64,000 nucleotides of DNA, taken from positions 1,101,501-1,165,500 of the forward strand of contig CM003430.1 of the NCBI GenBank assembly GCA_000331325.2. The letters are read 5' to 3'. The stretch comes from Crithidia fasciculata (Eukaryota > Euglenozoa > Kinetoplastea > Trypanosomatida > Trypanosomatidae). Shown in pieces: positions 29,901 through 38,279 of the stretch. The notes below the pieces were generated by a model, which saw only the letters and a list, made by a program, of their open reading frames with translations, made no database searches and was not told where the DNA came from. Position 1 is the stretch's first letter. Each line of letters starts with the position of its first letter. Made by a program: the position numbers and the translations under genes.

Positions 29901-30239
29901 TTATGCGCTCACTTTCCCCCCAATGTGAAGTTCCATGCGCAGCGGTGGTGCCTCGACGCACGGCGCCATGCGCGTCTGCAGCGCCTTGTGCTTTGGGTGA
30001 TCGGCGTAGAGTCGCAGCGCCTCCACACTTTCGTGGCGCGAGACGAGGGCGTGAGTGTACCCGCGCGAGGCGTCGACGTAGCCGGTCCACGGGGAGTTGT
30101 CGGCGGGCTCGAGAAGGATGTCGACCAGCCCTGGTACGGCGCCGTGCCGCAGCGTGTCGACGTCTTCCTCCAGGGCGTTGCCTGGGTACTCCGCCGCCAT
30201 CTTAACTGGGTTGAGTTTAAAGAGGACGATGTGCAGCAT
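29901..30239 (-). CDS. Stress-responsive A/B-barrel (Dabb) protein, tandem copy 4
   Basis: A 112-residue Dabb protein: MLHIVLFKLNPVKMAAEYPGN, VPGLVDILL, SRGYTHALVSRHES, YADHPKHKALQ, APPLRMELHIGGK. It has WTGYVDAS where copies 2 and 3 have WEGYQDAT. First in the direction of transcription of the four-copy array. The conserved His of HPxH and the Tyr-Thr-His of the central strand are intact. Confidence 0.9.
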   Translation of the reverse strand: MLHIVLFKLNPVKMAAEYPGNALEEDVDTLRHGAVPGLVDILLEPADNSPWTGYVDASRGYTHALVSRHESVEALRLYADHPKHKALQTRMAPCVEAPPLRMELHIGGKVSA

Positions 30240-31571
30240 GGTTCTTTTCCGGGGAAAAAGAGTAGATGATGCTTGATAAGGAAGGCTTTAAGAAAACTAA
30301 CGTAGACGAGAATGGAAAAGAAAAGTGGTTCGATACACAACAGCGCCTGCAAAGGAGAAAAGAAACGGGGTAAAGTTAAAGGTGTCGCTGCTGTTCAAGT
30401 GGGAGAAAAAGTAAAAATGACCAGTGGGGAGGGCTGCGACGTCTCTACAGCTGCGAAATGAAGGGAAAGAGAGAAGAAAAAGAGAGAGCGAGGGATGGGG
30501 ATGAACGCGGTAACAGCGAAGCATAACTCTTTCTGTCTGAGAAGCTTAAGACCCTCTTCTGTTATAAAAGGAGAGTATGCGTGTTGTGAAGCATTGCAGC
30601 CGCTTACTTTGGCATAAGTTGAGTCTTTGAACGAGGTCCACATAACGCACAACTTGCCGTAAAGATGGAACTGACTCGCCAGGCACAACAACATCAGAGA
30701 AGTCTACGCCGCAGTTCGCAGATGATTCACGCAGCTTTATTAATTTCAGCCACTACGAGAGAGCAGGAGAAAAAGGCCACACGAAGCGCAACTAACCTTC
30801 CACAGAAAGGAGATGTCGCGTTGCACTCTCTCTTTCTCTCTTTCTTTTTTCTTATTTTTCTTTCCTGTTCATAAAAGACGCTCCACAGGCGTCCTAGAAG
30901 TACCTAAGGTATATACGCATACGTAAGCCAGCTAGAGGAAGAAAGAAGAGAGAAAAGCGAGCAAAGGAAAGCACTCATCAACACCGATACAAACAAAATA
31001 AGAAGCAAGCCGAGGTCAGCTGGTGCACTTCACAGCAGTACGCACACGAACACACGCCCCGGTGCATCAGCACAGGCATGCGCACGAAGCAGATGCGTCC
31101 CAGCAAACAGCGTCGCAATCAACCTCCGGCAGCTACATCCCTGAGAAAGAACTGAAAAGAGGCGCACACATGAAGCGTGCAACACAAAAATCATAGCGGA
31201 GCGAGTCTTGTCGTGGCAAAACACACAAAAAGGAAAAAATCAGTAAAGAGAGCGTCGTAAATTGCGGTTTCGCTTCACTCAAGGGTTTAGCAGCAGAGTC
31301 GTGGGAGTGAGAGGCAAAGAACACGAGCACTTGGCGGTCAGGCAACGAAAGAAAAGGCAGTGCATCAAGCACGCTCGACAAAGTCAGACAGTAACTATAT
31401 CTGTTTCTCTCTCTCTTTCGGTAAAACACATGCCAGAAAAAAACAATACTCTTCCTCCTTTATCTTGTCGCCTTGTTGCTAAAATTCCTGCTCACTGTCT
31501 TTCCCCCCTGCCGCTCTCACTTCACAACTCACTCTTTCTTTGCTCGACACCAGAGCGCAAAAGAGTCGACG
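30240..31571. other. Spacer between NDUFS7 and A/B-barrel copy 4
   Basis: Low-complexity spacer. The first 190 or so transcript bases after the NDUFS7 stop (31380-31571) are purine-rich, then the strand becomes pyrimidine-rich. No gene seen. Confidence 0.6.
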
Positions 31572-32177
31572 TTACCGCACCGAGTACTTCTGGATCTCGT
31601 GCCAGCGGATCTTCTTCTGCAGGTTGTGCAGGCAGAACACCAGACTCTCTGCCGATGGCGGGCAGCCAGGAATCCAGAAGTCGACAGGGATCGACCGCTC
31701 GCACCCACGCAGCACGGCGTAGGAGAAGTGGTAGTAGCCGCCGCCGTTCGCGCAGCTACCCATCGAGATGACCCACTTCGGGTTCACCATCTGCACGTAA
31801 ATGTTGCGCAGCAGCGGCGCCATCTTGTTCGTCACGGTGCCAGACACAATAATAATTTCTGCCTGACGCGGTGACGGGCGGGGCACAATACCGAAGCGGT
31901 CCAGATCGTACCGCGAGGAGTAGCTGTGCATCATCTCGACAGCGCAGCAGGCGAGGCCGAAGGTGAGGGGCCAAGGCGAGTACGCCACCACCCACTCCGT
32001 CAAGTCGTGCAGCGTCATCTGCGCGTACTGCAGGGCGTTGTTCGGCTTGCTTGTACCGAGCTTGTGCGCCATCGTTGTCTTCTTGCCTTTCTTGAGGTCA
32101 AGGCGGTGGGACCACTCGGGGCTGCCACGGGAGATCATCGCGCGGCCCGTGAAGGAGGTTCGGGTAAAGCGGAGCAT
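31572..32177 (-). CDS. NDUFS7: NADH-ubiquinone oxidoreductase 20 kDa (PSST) subunit
   Basis: A 201-residue mitochondrial complex I subunit that carries the terminal iron-sulphur cluster N2 and lines the quinone site. The cluster ligands are all present: Cys77-Cys78 in [11 protein letters not shown], Cys142 in [11 protein letters not shown] and Cys172 in [11 protein letters not shown]. The core from [12 protein letters not shown] to the end aligns with NuoB/NDUFS7 proteins throughout. The N-terminus [18 protein letters not shown] is basic with no acids, a good mitochondrial presequence. A textbook acceptor (TTTTTTTTATTTTAG, AG at 32201-32200) leaves a 23-base leader before the ATG at 32177. 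Its presence suggests that complex I core subunits are kept. Confidence 0.97.
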   Translation of the reverse strand: MLRFTRTSFTGRAMISRGSPEWSHRLDLKKGKKTTMAHKLGTSKPNNALQYAQMTLHDLTEWVVAYSPWPLTFGLACCAVEMMHSYSSRYDLDRFGIVPRPSPRQAEIIIVSGTVTNKMAPLLRNIYVQMVNPKWVISMGSCANGGGYYHFSYAVLRGCERSIPVDFWIPGCPPSAESLVFCLHNLQKKIRWHEIQKYSVR

Positions 32178-32199
32178 AATGGACTAAGGGACGTAAGAT

Positions 32200-32217
32200 C
32201 TAAAATAAAAAAAAGCG
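32200..32217 (-). promoter_or_regulatory. Predicted spliced-leader acceptor of NDUFS7
   Basis: Minus strand: CCCGC, T8, ATTTTAG, then ATCTTACG and the ATG 23 bases on. Confidence 0.75.
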
Positions 32218-32581
32218 GGAAGTACTAATGAGGTGTGTCGTGTGAACGAAAGCGCACAGGCACGCAAACACACAGAGAGAGCGTTAAAAGAAAAAACAAA
32301 CGAGCAGCACACGGTTCAGCGCCGAAAGGAGGCAGAGCACACCTAAACGCACAAAGATACACGTACAGGTGTTCGTAGCCACACCACGCAGACTAAGAAG
32401 TGGAGCAACGCGTGGTTTGCGGTCTAGTATGTGTAGTCCAAGACGTGCGTCGCTCCAGGCTACTATTTCCTATTAAATACAGCTTTATTCTAGTGTTTTT
32501 CTTTTCTGCTGTTACTGCTACCAGATATGTTCGATTGCCACTTTGTTGATAGCGCTGAGGCACAGCAGCGACGATGCGAAG

Positions 32582-32606
<25 letters not shown>
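32582..32606. repeat. (GA)n dinucleotide microsatellite
   Basis: About 25 bases of GA, in the transcript a CU tract within the spacer. Confidence 0.9.
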
Positions 32607-32612
<6 letters not shown>

Positions 32613-33354
32613 CAAAGAGCTGCAGAGGCACGTTAAAAAAAAATAAGGCCTGTGGAGCTTCACACGTAGAGTGAAAGCTTTATCATATGAAAGAAGGAAA
32701 AAGAAATGCGGAAGAAGGAGAGAGAGAGACGAAATGGAAAGAAAAAACGATGCGGATCAAAAATCTGAGGCGTTGCGTCGTCTTTAGCTTCGCACTTTCA
32801 CTCGCCACTACACAGCAGCAAGAAGAAGAGAGACGTTCTCTGTAATTGCCAACCAGAAGTGCTCCCCTCCTCTGTCTTCTTCAATACATGACGTTTTAAC
32901 TCCAGTAGATACACAGAAGAAAGTAGTTTGTGATCGTCGGACAGTAGAGTCGCACTCCGGCTGAGATAAAGCTGCCCAAACAAATAAAGAAAACAATAAA
33001 AGGAAATTTGTCGGCGCTTTCCCTTACCCCTTTCTCTCTCTACAAACCGGTACACCCCAAACACACATTAGCGCTGACAAGCTGCGAGTTTTCCGTGCAA
33101 CGCGCAGCCTGCTTGCTGTGTCGCAGCACCGGCATCGACGAGTGGGATATACACCTTCCAAAAAGAAAGAACATTATCATGCCCACGACAGCAGCATTAT
33201 TGAGAACTGCACGGATCTGTGAGTACCTAGAGAGAAGATGATGCACAGCAGCTGGCACGCTAGAAGAAGACGTGTCGGCGTCGCTTGCGGGCGAAAAGGC
33301 ACTAGAGGAGAAGATCGGGGAGAGTGAGGGACGAGCACGGTGCAGAAAGCGGGC

Positions 33355-34347
33355 CTAGAAGCGGTAGACGTCGTTGTTGTCATAGCCGAGCTGCTCCAGA
33401 ATGCCACCGAGACTCACCAAGTTGTTAATATCCGTCGCCATCGGCTGAATGTTGAGGCTGCCAGACATGGACGACATGATGGACAGCGGCGTGCCGGCGA
33501 CGTGCGTGAGAAGGGGGTCGGGGCCGCAGAGCATGATAATCTTGTTTTTCTCCTCCGGTGCCGGCATGCTCTCCCGTACCATTTCAGGCGTGACGAGGCC
33601 GAGGAAGTGGTTCGGCTGCTTCAGCCACGCCTCCTTGTCCACCGCGAGATCCACCGTGTAAAAGACGCGAAAGCGGTGCGGAAAGCGCGCGGCGAGGTCG
33701 TCAAACACGCCGCCCAGCAGGATGTGCCGCTCTGTGCGGTTGCAGAAAAGAAACGACAGCTTTGTCTTGTCCACCTCCCCGCTGTCCCACTTCTCAGTGA
33801 GGGCGTGACGAATAATCTGCAAGAACGGCGTGAAGCCCGTGCCACCGCCGATCATCCCGACGTGCTTCCATCGGTTCGGGCGGTACTGGATCTTGAAGGC
33901 GACGCTGCGGAAGAGAAGGGTGTCGCCGATGTGCATGCCGAAGAGGTGGTTCGTCATGAGACCGTCCGTCTTGCGCTTCACGATCAGGTCGAAGTAGCCT
34001 TTCGTGTGGTTGGCCGTCACAGGGGTGTAGAAGCGTTGGCACTGGTCGGTCGGCTGCACGCCGTACTTATAGCACGCCTGCAGCGTCGAGCACGGCTTCA
34101 GGTTGAACTCGTCGTTCGTGTCGTGCAGGAGAAAGCGAAAGAGGGCCACGTCGGAGGTGATGGGGATGACGTCGCCGAGCTGATAGCGCTCGTAGCGCTG
34201 ACTAAAGACTTGACCGGGCCGCTGCTTGTTGCGGAAGGTAAGCGCGTTCTGCACGCCCTGGTAGCACTCGGCGCCGTCGCGCTGCTGCAGTGGCCGCCAC
34301 AGCCACGCGCCGACCGCTCCGACGAGGCATGACGCTGCAAAGCGCAT
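33355..34347 (-). CDS. NADH-cytochrome b5 reductase-like flavoprotein
   Basis: A 330-residue ferredoxin-NADP-reductase-fold flavoprotein that passes electrons from NADH to a haem protein such as cytochrome b5. The FAD site RFYTPVT (105-111) matches RxY[ST]xxx[ST], followed by GYFDLIVKR. The NAD site has MIGGGTGFTPFLQIIRHAL (about 164-182) and LCGPDPLL near 275, both standard. The first 20 residues, MRFAASCLVGAVGAWLWRPL, form a hydrophobic anchor or import signal, suggesting a mitochondrial or ER membrane location. Residues 80-105 (STLQACYKYGVQPTDQC) are an insertion relative to the short animal enzyme. The C-terminal part past GPDPLL is also longer than usual. An acceptor-like CTTAG lies near 34390. 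Family firm; physiological acceptor unknown. Confidence 0.92.
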   Translation of the reverse strand: MRFAASCLVGAVGAWLWRPLQQRDGAECYQGVQNALTFRNKQRPGQVFSQRYERYQLGDVIPITSDVALFRFLLHDTNDEFNLKPCSTLQACYKYGVQPTDQCQRFYTPVTANHTKGYFDLIVKRKTDGLMTNHLFGMHIGDTLLFRSVAFKIQYRPNRWKHVGMIGGGTGFTPFLQIIRHALTEKWDSGEVDKTKLSFLFCNRTERHILLGGVFDDLAARFPHRFRVFYTVDLAVDKEAWLKQPNHFLGLVTPEMVRESMPAPEEKNKIIMLCGPDPLLTHVAGTPLSIMSSMSGSLNIQPMATDINNLVSLGGILEQLGYDNNDVYRF

Positions 34348-35106
34348 CGCTTTTCTAGGTGTTTTCTTGCCTTGTAAAGCTACCTCTAAGTTTTTGTGTG
34401 TGTTTGTTGTTGTGGGGTGCGAGTAAGAAAAGTGACTTGAGCTTGCGGCAAATGACGTGTAGTTCTCTCAGTGTCCGCGGTGTGAACGCTGAAGGGGAAG
34501 GCGAAGCGGATGTCCTTTCAGGTTTCAGCGCCGCTTATCCACGTGCCGGTCTGTTCTGCAGAGCGCGAATTATACAATTACGCACGGCGACGATAGAAAC
34601 ACCAAAAGTCAAGGAGATTATGAGAAATGGTGAGTGAAAAGACTTGAGAAGCAGCTATGGTCGAAGCATGGCAGCATGGAGATCAGAACGTCAACACCTG
34701 AATAGGCTCTGCACTTCTCAGCGCCGCCGCTGTGATCCCTCTCTCTCTTTTCAAGACTTCGACACGGTTTGCTCATACACTGCACGAAGAACGCACTTTT
34801 TCTTAGTGCGCTTCGAAAAGCTAAGTAGAACAAGCGTACCACACCTAAAACATAAAGATGTGCTGCGTTGTTTTCCTTAGTCGTGCTATTTGTCTTAAAG
34901 ATGTTTCCGCTTTTTAGCGAGGAGAGTGCTTCAATCAATTCAGGCATACGTGAATGTGTGTGAAGGCGAGCGTGCAGGAGAGAGAAAAAAACCCGTTGAT
35001 GCCGAGTGCATCTCTGTCTGCCTCTGTCTCTCGATCTGTGTAGCCATGTCACCACGCGTACTGAAGTTGAATAAGCACAAAGGCACACTCAACAGTAGCA
35101 CACCCA
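34348..35106. other. Spacer between ubiquilin-like and b5-reductase-like genes
   Basis: More balanced in base content than most spacers here. Nothing gene-like beyond short unsupported ORFs. Confidence 0.55.
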
Positions 35107-36372
35107 CTAGTCATCTTGGTGTTCTGCGATGTAGTCCACCGCGGCGTCGACGTCACCGTGCACCGCCCGCAGAGCCCGCCGGCACAGCTCCTCGTCCTCG
35201 AACCCCATCGCCTGCAACGATGCAACGCCACTCCGCAGCGCCTCGTCAGACAGTTCGGCTGAGGTCTCCGTCAGCTCCTCTACCACGGCAGGGGACGCAG
35301 CAGCGCCAGCAACCGGCTGCGCAGAGGGACTCGTCATTGACTGGAGCATCATGCGCCACATCGCATCCATTGCTTGGGGGTCCTGCGCGCCGAACATCGA
35401 CGAGGCACCTCCCGATGCTGCTGCTGCTGCTGCTGCTCCCGGCGACGCCGCTGGTGCCGCTGCGGAACTGGCATTTGGAGGAGCGAAGAAGCCGAAGGGG
35501 TTCCCGGAGGGCATAGCGCCACCAGCACCACCGAAGGGAGAGGGAAAGGGGAAAGAGGGATGGTTCGCTGCAGCAGCTGTGGTAGTAAGCTCAGGCGCAG
35601 TGCTTGCAGCCCACGGGTTCGGCAAGGGGTCGTTGTTGGCGTCCTTGGTCGGGTCCGGCATGTTTGTTGCCTCGCCGTCCACCGGCGCCGCCGCGGTGCC
35701 GATGCGAATTGCACGCTCGTTCTCCGTCTCCTCCTCCTCCCCCTCCGCGTTCATCTGATCCATGTAATGGTTCAGCGCCTGCTGCCCGCCCGGCATCGCC
35801 GAGATCTGCGCCAGCTGCAGCTCAGCGTTGCGCTCCATCTCCTTCCGCCGCTCCGGGTTGACGGAGGAGAGCAGCAGCGTCTTGAGCGTCTCGGGGTCCT
35901 TGAGCATGCGGGCCACCTCTGGTGACTTCTTCTGCATCTTCTGCATCTGCGGGTTCATGGTCAGGATGCTCTCCAGCAGTGCTGGGTTCTGTGCGAGGGA
36001 CTCCACCATCGACTCCATCGCCTCGGTGGACTGCCGCTCCTTCTCCTGCTCCTGCTTCCGCTCCTCCTTCGAGGCGAACATCCGCATCACCTCCCCGCTC
36101 TGCGTCTCCGTTACCGGACGATTTGTCAAATTGCAGAAAAGTTTGCGCTGCATCGGCTGCGGCTGCGCGTTGCGAAAGAGGCGGCCGCGCAGCTCGGCCC
36201 ACGTCTCGGCGTCGTCGTTGAGCATCTTGCCAGCGAGGGAGACGGTCATGATGCGGCCCTCTGGCGCGTCGAGCATGGCGGCAGCCACGCCGCGTACGTC
36301 ACCGACGGTCATTTCGTCGTCGATGAAGAGCGTCGTCTTGTCGCCCTTGTTGGAGATGATTTGATACTCCAT
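35107..36372 (-). CDS. Ubiquilin/Dsk2-like UBL-UBA shuttle protein
   Basis: A 421-residue protein that delivers ubiquitinated clients to the proteasome. It has an N-terminal ubiquitin-like domain (about 1-75: MEYQIISNKGDKTTLFIDD, then LAGKMLNDDAETW). Next is an STI1-type Met/Gln-rich helical region (about 95-200, with SLAQNPALLESILTMNPQMQ and MLKDPETLKTLL, the typical ubiquilin NP-x-M repeats). Then come a Pro/Ala/Gly-rich linker and a C-terminal UBA domain (about 378-421) with the MGF loop in SLQAMGFEDEELCRRAL. The ATG at 36372 is used because the earlier frame begins above an acceptor, CACACAG at 36393-36392, and the UBL begins with it. Order and length match yeast Dsk2 and animal ubiquilin. 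Confidence 0.94.
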   Translation of the reverse strand: MEYQIISNKGDKTTLFIDDEMTVGDVRGVAAAMLDAPEGRIMTVSLAGKMLNDDAETWAELRGRLFRNAQPQPMQRKLFCNLTNRPVTETQSGEVMRMFASKEERKQEQEKERQSTEAMESMVESLAQNPALLESILTMNPQMQKMQKKSPEVARMLKDPETLKTLLLSSVNPERRKEMERNAELQLAQISAMPGGQQALNHYMDQMNAEGEEEETENERAIRIGTAAAPVDGEATNMPDPTKDANNDPLPNPWAASTAPELTTTAAAANHPSFPFPSPFGGAGGAMPSGNPFGFFAPPNASSAAAPAASPGAAAAAAASGGASSMFGAQDPQAMDAMWRMMLQSMTSPSAQPVAGAAASPAVVEELTETSAELSDEALRSGVASLQAMGFEDEELCRRALRAVHGDVDAAVDYIAEHQDD

Positions 36373-36896
36373 TGTATTGATAAAAGGCCCGCTGTGTGAA
36401 GTAAAGCAAGGCAAATATAAAATTTTAAAAGGTGTAGCAGCTCTGATTGCGCAACTATCTGCAAAGAGACGCTTGACGAAAAGCCAGTAAAACTCAGATG
36501 GTAACCAACAGTTTATTCAATAGAGAGCCAAACAAAAAAAAATAAAAGAGACGCCGCACTGTACAGCGCAGTCGGTTGAAAGTGGAGTAGAACGAAAAGA
36601 ATTTTTTTTTTTTGGGGGTGATGCAGCCAAAATCGCTGTTAAGACAATTTCTGCCTTATCGTACCACCGAGATGCAGCATTTGCTTTAGCCACTGCAGAA
36701 CACTGTCGCCGCTAATTTTTGTTTGGTATCTTTTGTTTTTTTTTTCCACTTGGCATCTTTCGTTGTAGAAAATGTGTCTTTTATTGTGAAGAAAAACAAA
36801 GGAGCTGGACAGCCGCGGACCAACCATCGGACCAATTATTATAACCCTTTCCCGGCTCCGTCACGTTCTTTTTTGCAGTACTTTCACTACTCACCC
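36373..36896. other. Spacer between unrecognised gene and ubiquilin-like gene
   Basis: Short spacer with the ubiquilin-like acceptor (AG at 36393-36392) and a T12 run on the plus strand at about 36602-36613. The part next to the upstream gene's stop is purine-rich in the transcript. Confidence 0.55.
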
Positions 36897-38279
36897 TCAA
36901 CGCCGCGTGCGCTGCAGAAGCCCCTCCAACGCGGACCGGCAAGGCGGGGCAGCGAAGCAGTCGCGACGCAGTAGAGCGGCCGCCGCAGCGCTGTCCGATG
37001 TCCCCTCGAAAGACTCTGGTGGCAGAAAGAAGTTGGTGGCGTTCCACTCCCTCACCGACGAGCACACAGACGCATGCCGCACGAGAGCGTAGAACAGCAG
37101 CAGAGACAGCAGATCCGTGTTAGCAGGCGTGGCGAGTACTGCAAGCTGCGCTGCGGTGACATCCGCCTGTGTGAGTGTGTGGAGAAAACGCATTTCTGAT
37201 AGAGTAAGAGCCATCCTCGCCGGCTCCTTCAGCCACTCCGCTACTACGGCGGTGAGGGGGTGACCATCCGCAGCGTTGGCGCTGATATCGCAGCCGAGAA
37301 GATGCCCTGCTGCAGAGACCCAAAAAGCACTCGTGCACGCCACCACGTTGTCCTTCTCCTCATCTGCACGCTGCTCTTGTTGCTGCCACGCACGCAGGAG
37401 GCGCACACACTGCACCACCGCCTGCGGCAACGCTGCTTGCAGACAGGGTAGGGAGTAGCCGAATGCGGTGCGGAGGGGGCCGCGGCGGTGAGAGGCTGGC
37501 TGGCGGTGCAGCGTGGCCACCGTTGTGCTCGGGTTCGCCACGGCGACGAGCAGCGATGCACGACAGTTGGCACTGCTGTCCCCTGCAGAGTGCGCAGTCA
37601 CTGACGCAGCTGGTAACGGGAGCGACAGCTCCATCAGGTCCACGCCACGGAGGGCACACCGCTTCTCTCGCCAGTAACGCTCCCACTGCGGCTTGCGTCG
37701 CAGGTAAATCGGGTCCTGGCGCTCGCCGCCGTGCGTCTGGCCATCAGCACCGACGCTGTCGAAGGTCGTCACGTTGGGAATCGCCTCCATCATCGTTGGG
37801 GCGACGGTGTTGGCGATGTCTGTCGTCTCGAGTCCATCAATGTAGACCACCGCATCGGGAACAAAAGAGGGAGAATTCAGCGAGGTGAGGCGACGCACCG
37901 CTTGTGGTGGTTGCTGCTCGTTCTGCAGGAGTGGCGTCGGTGGGCTGACATAGGCCACCCTCTCCCACCAACAACAACGACCTACTGCAGAGGGTTCCGT
38001 GCCATCCTTCCACCAGGACCTCGCAAGCAGACGGTCACCCGCTATTGCCTCGCTGCTGCGTCCGCCACGGGCCGCCAAGCGGCTCTGCAGGCTCGACGGC
38101 AGCACTTCAAGGTTGCCCGAGACACTGCACGCGTTCGAGTGGGGGAAGAGAAGAGAGGCTGAGGGGTAGCAGCTCTGCACGAGGGCCACGAGGGCCTCCG
38201 CTGCAGCGGCGCGTGGGAAACGATTCGGCGATGACGGAGTCACTGGAGCGCGACAAGGCAGTGTGTGGTGTAGCCCCAT
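36897..38279 (-). CDS. Conserved-looking protein of unknown function
   Basis: A 460-residue protein that I do not recognise. Base composition and codon use match its neighbours, so it is likely real. The frame opens upstream at 38315 only with a TTG, so the start is the ATG at 38279. The first 35 residues (MGLHHTLPCRAPV, many Arg/Pro/Ala, few acids) could be a mitochondrial signal. A pyrimidine-rich stretch with AG near 38304-38303 precedes it. Possible folded parts are DAVVYIDGLETTDIANTV (about 140-160), RRKPQWERYWREKRCALRGVDLMELSLPL (about 190-220), and a helical C-terminus rich in Leu/Ala (LLSLLLFYALVRHAS). There is no membrane helix, zinc motif or repeat. Confidence 0.75.
   Translation of the reverse strand: MGLHHTLPCRAPVTPSSPNRFPRAAAAEALVALVQSCYPSASLLFPHSNACSVSGNLEVLPSSLQSRLAARGGRSSEAIAGDRLLARSWWKDGTEPSAVGRCCWWERVAYVSPPTPLLQNEQQPPQAVRRLTSLNSPSFVPDAVVYIDGLETTDIANTVAPTMMEAIPNVTTFDSVGADGQTHGGERQDPIYLRRKPQWERYWREKRCALRGVDLMELSLPLPAASVTAHSAGDSSANCRASLLVAVANPSTTVATLHRQPASHRRGPLRTAFGYSLPCLQAALPQAVVQCVRLLRAWQQQEQRADEEKDNVVACTSAFWVSAAGHLLGCDISANAADGHPLTAVVAEWLKEPARMALTLSEMRFLHTLTQADVTAAQLAVLATPANTDLLSLLLFYALVRHASVCSSVREWNATNFFLPPESFEGTSDSAAAAALLRRDCFAAPPCRSALEGLLQRTRR

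Larger units (their letters stand above)
32178..33354. other. Spacer between cytochrome-b5-reductase-like gene and NDUFS7
   Basis: Contains the NDUFS7 acceptor, a (GA)n repeat at 32582-32606 and low-complexity DNA. The part at 33000-33250 is more balanced in base content, with a 77-codon plus-strand ORF that has no supporting feature. Confidence 0.6.

Noticed and set aside
33008-33241. A 77-codon plus ORF in the 3' UTR of the b5-reductase-like gene
   Set aside because: No acceptor of good quality upstream, no recognisable sequence, and it opposes the direction of all genes.
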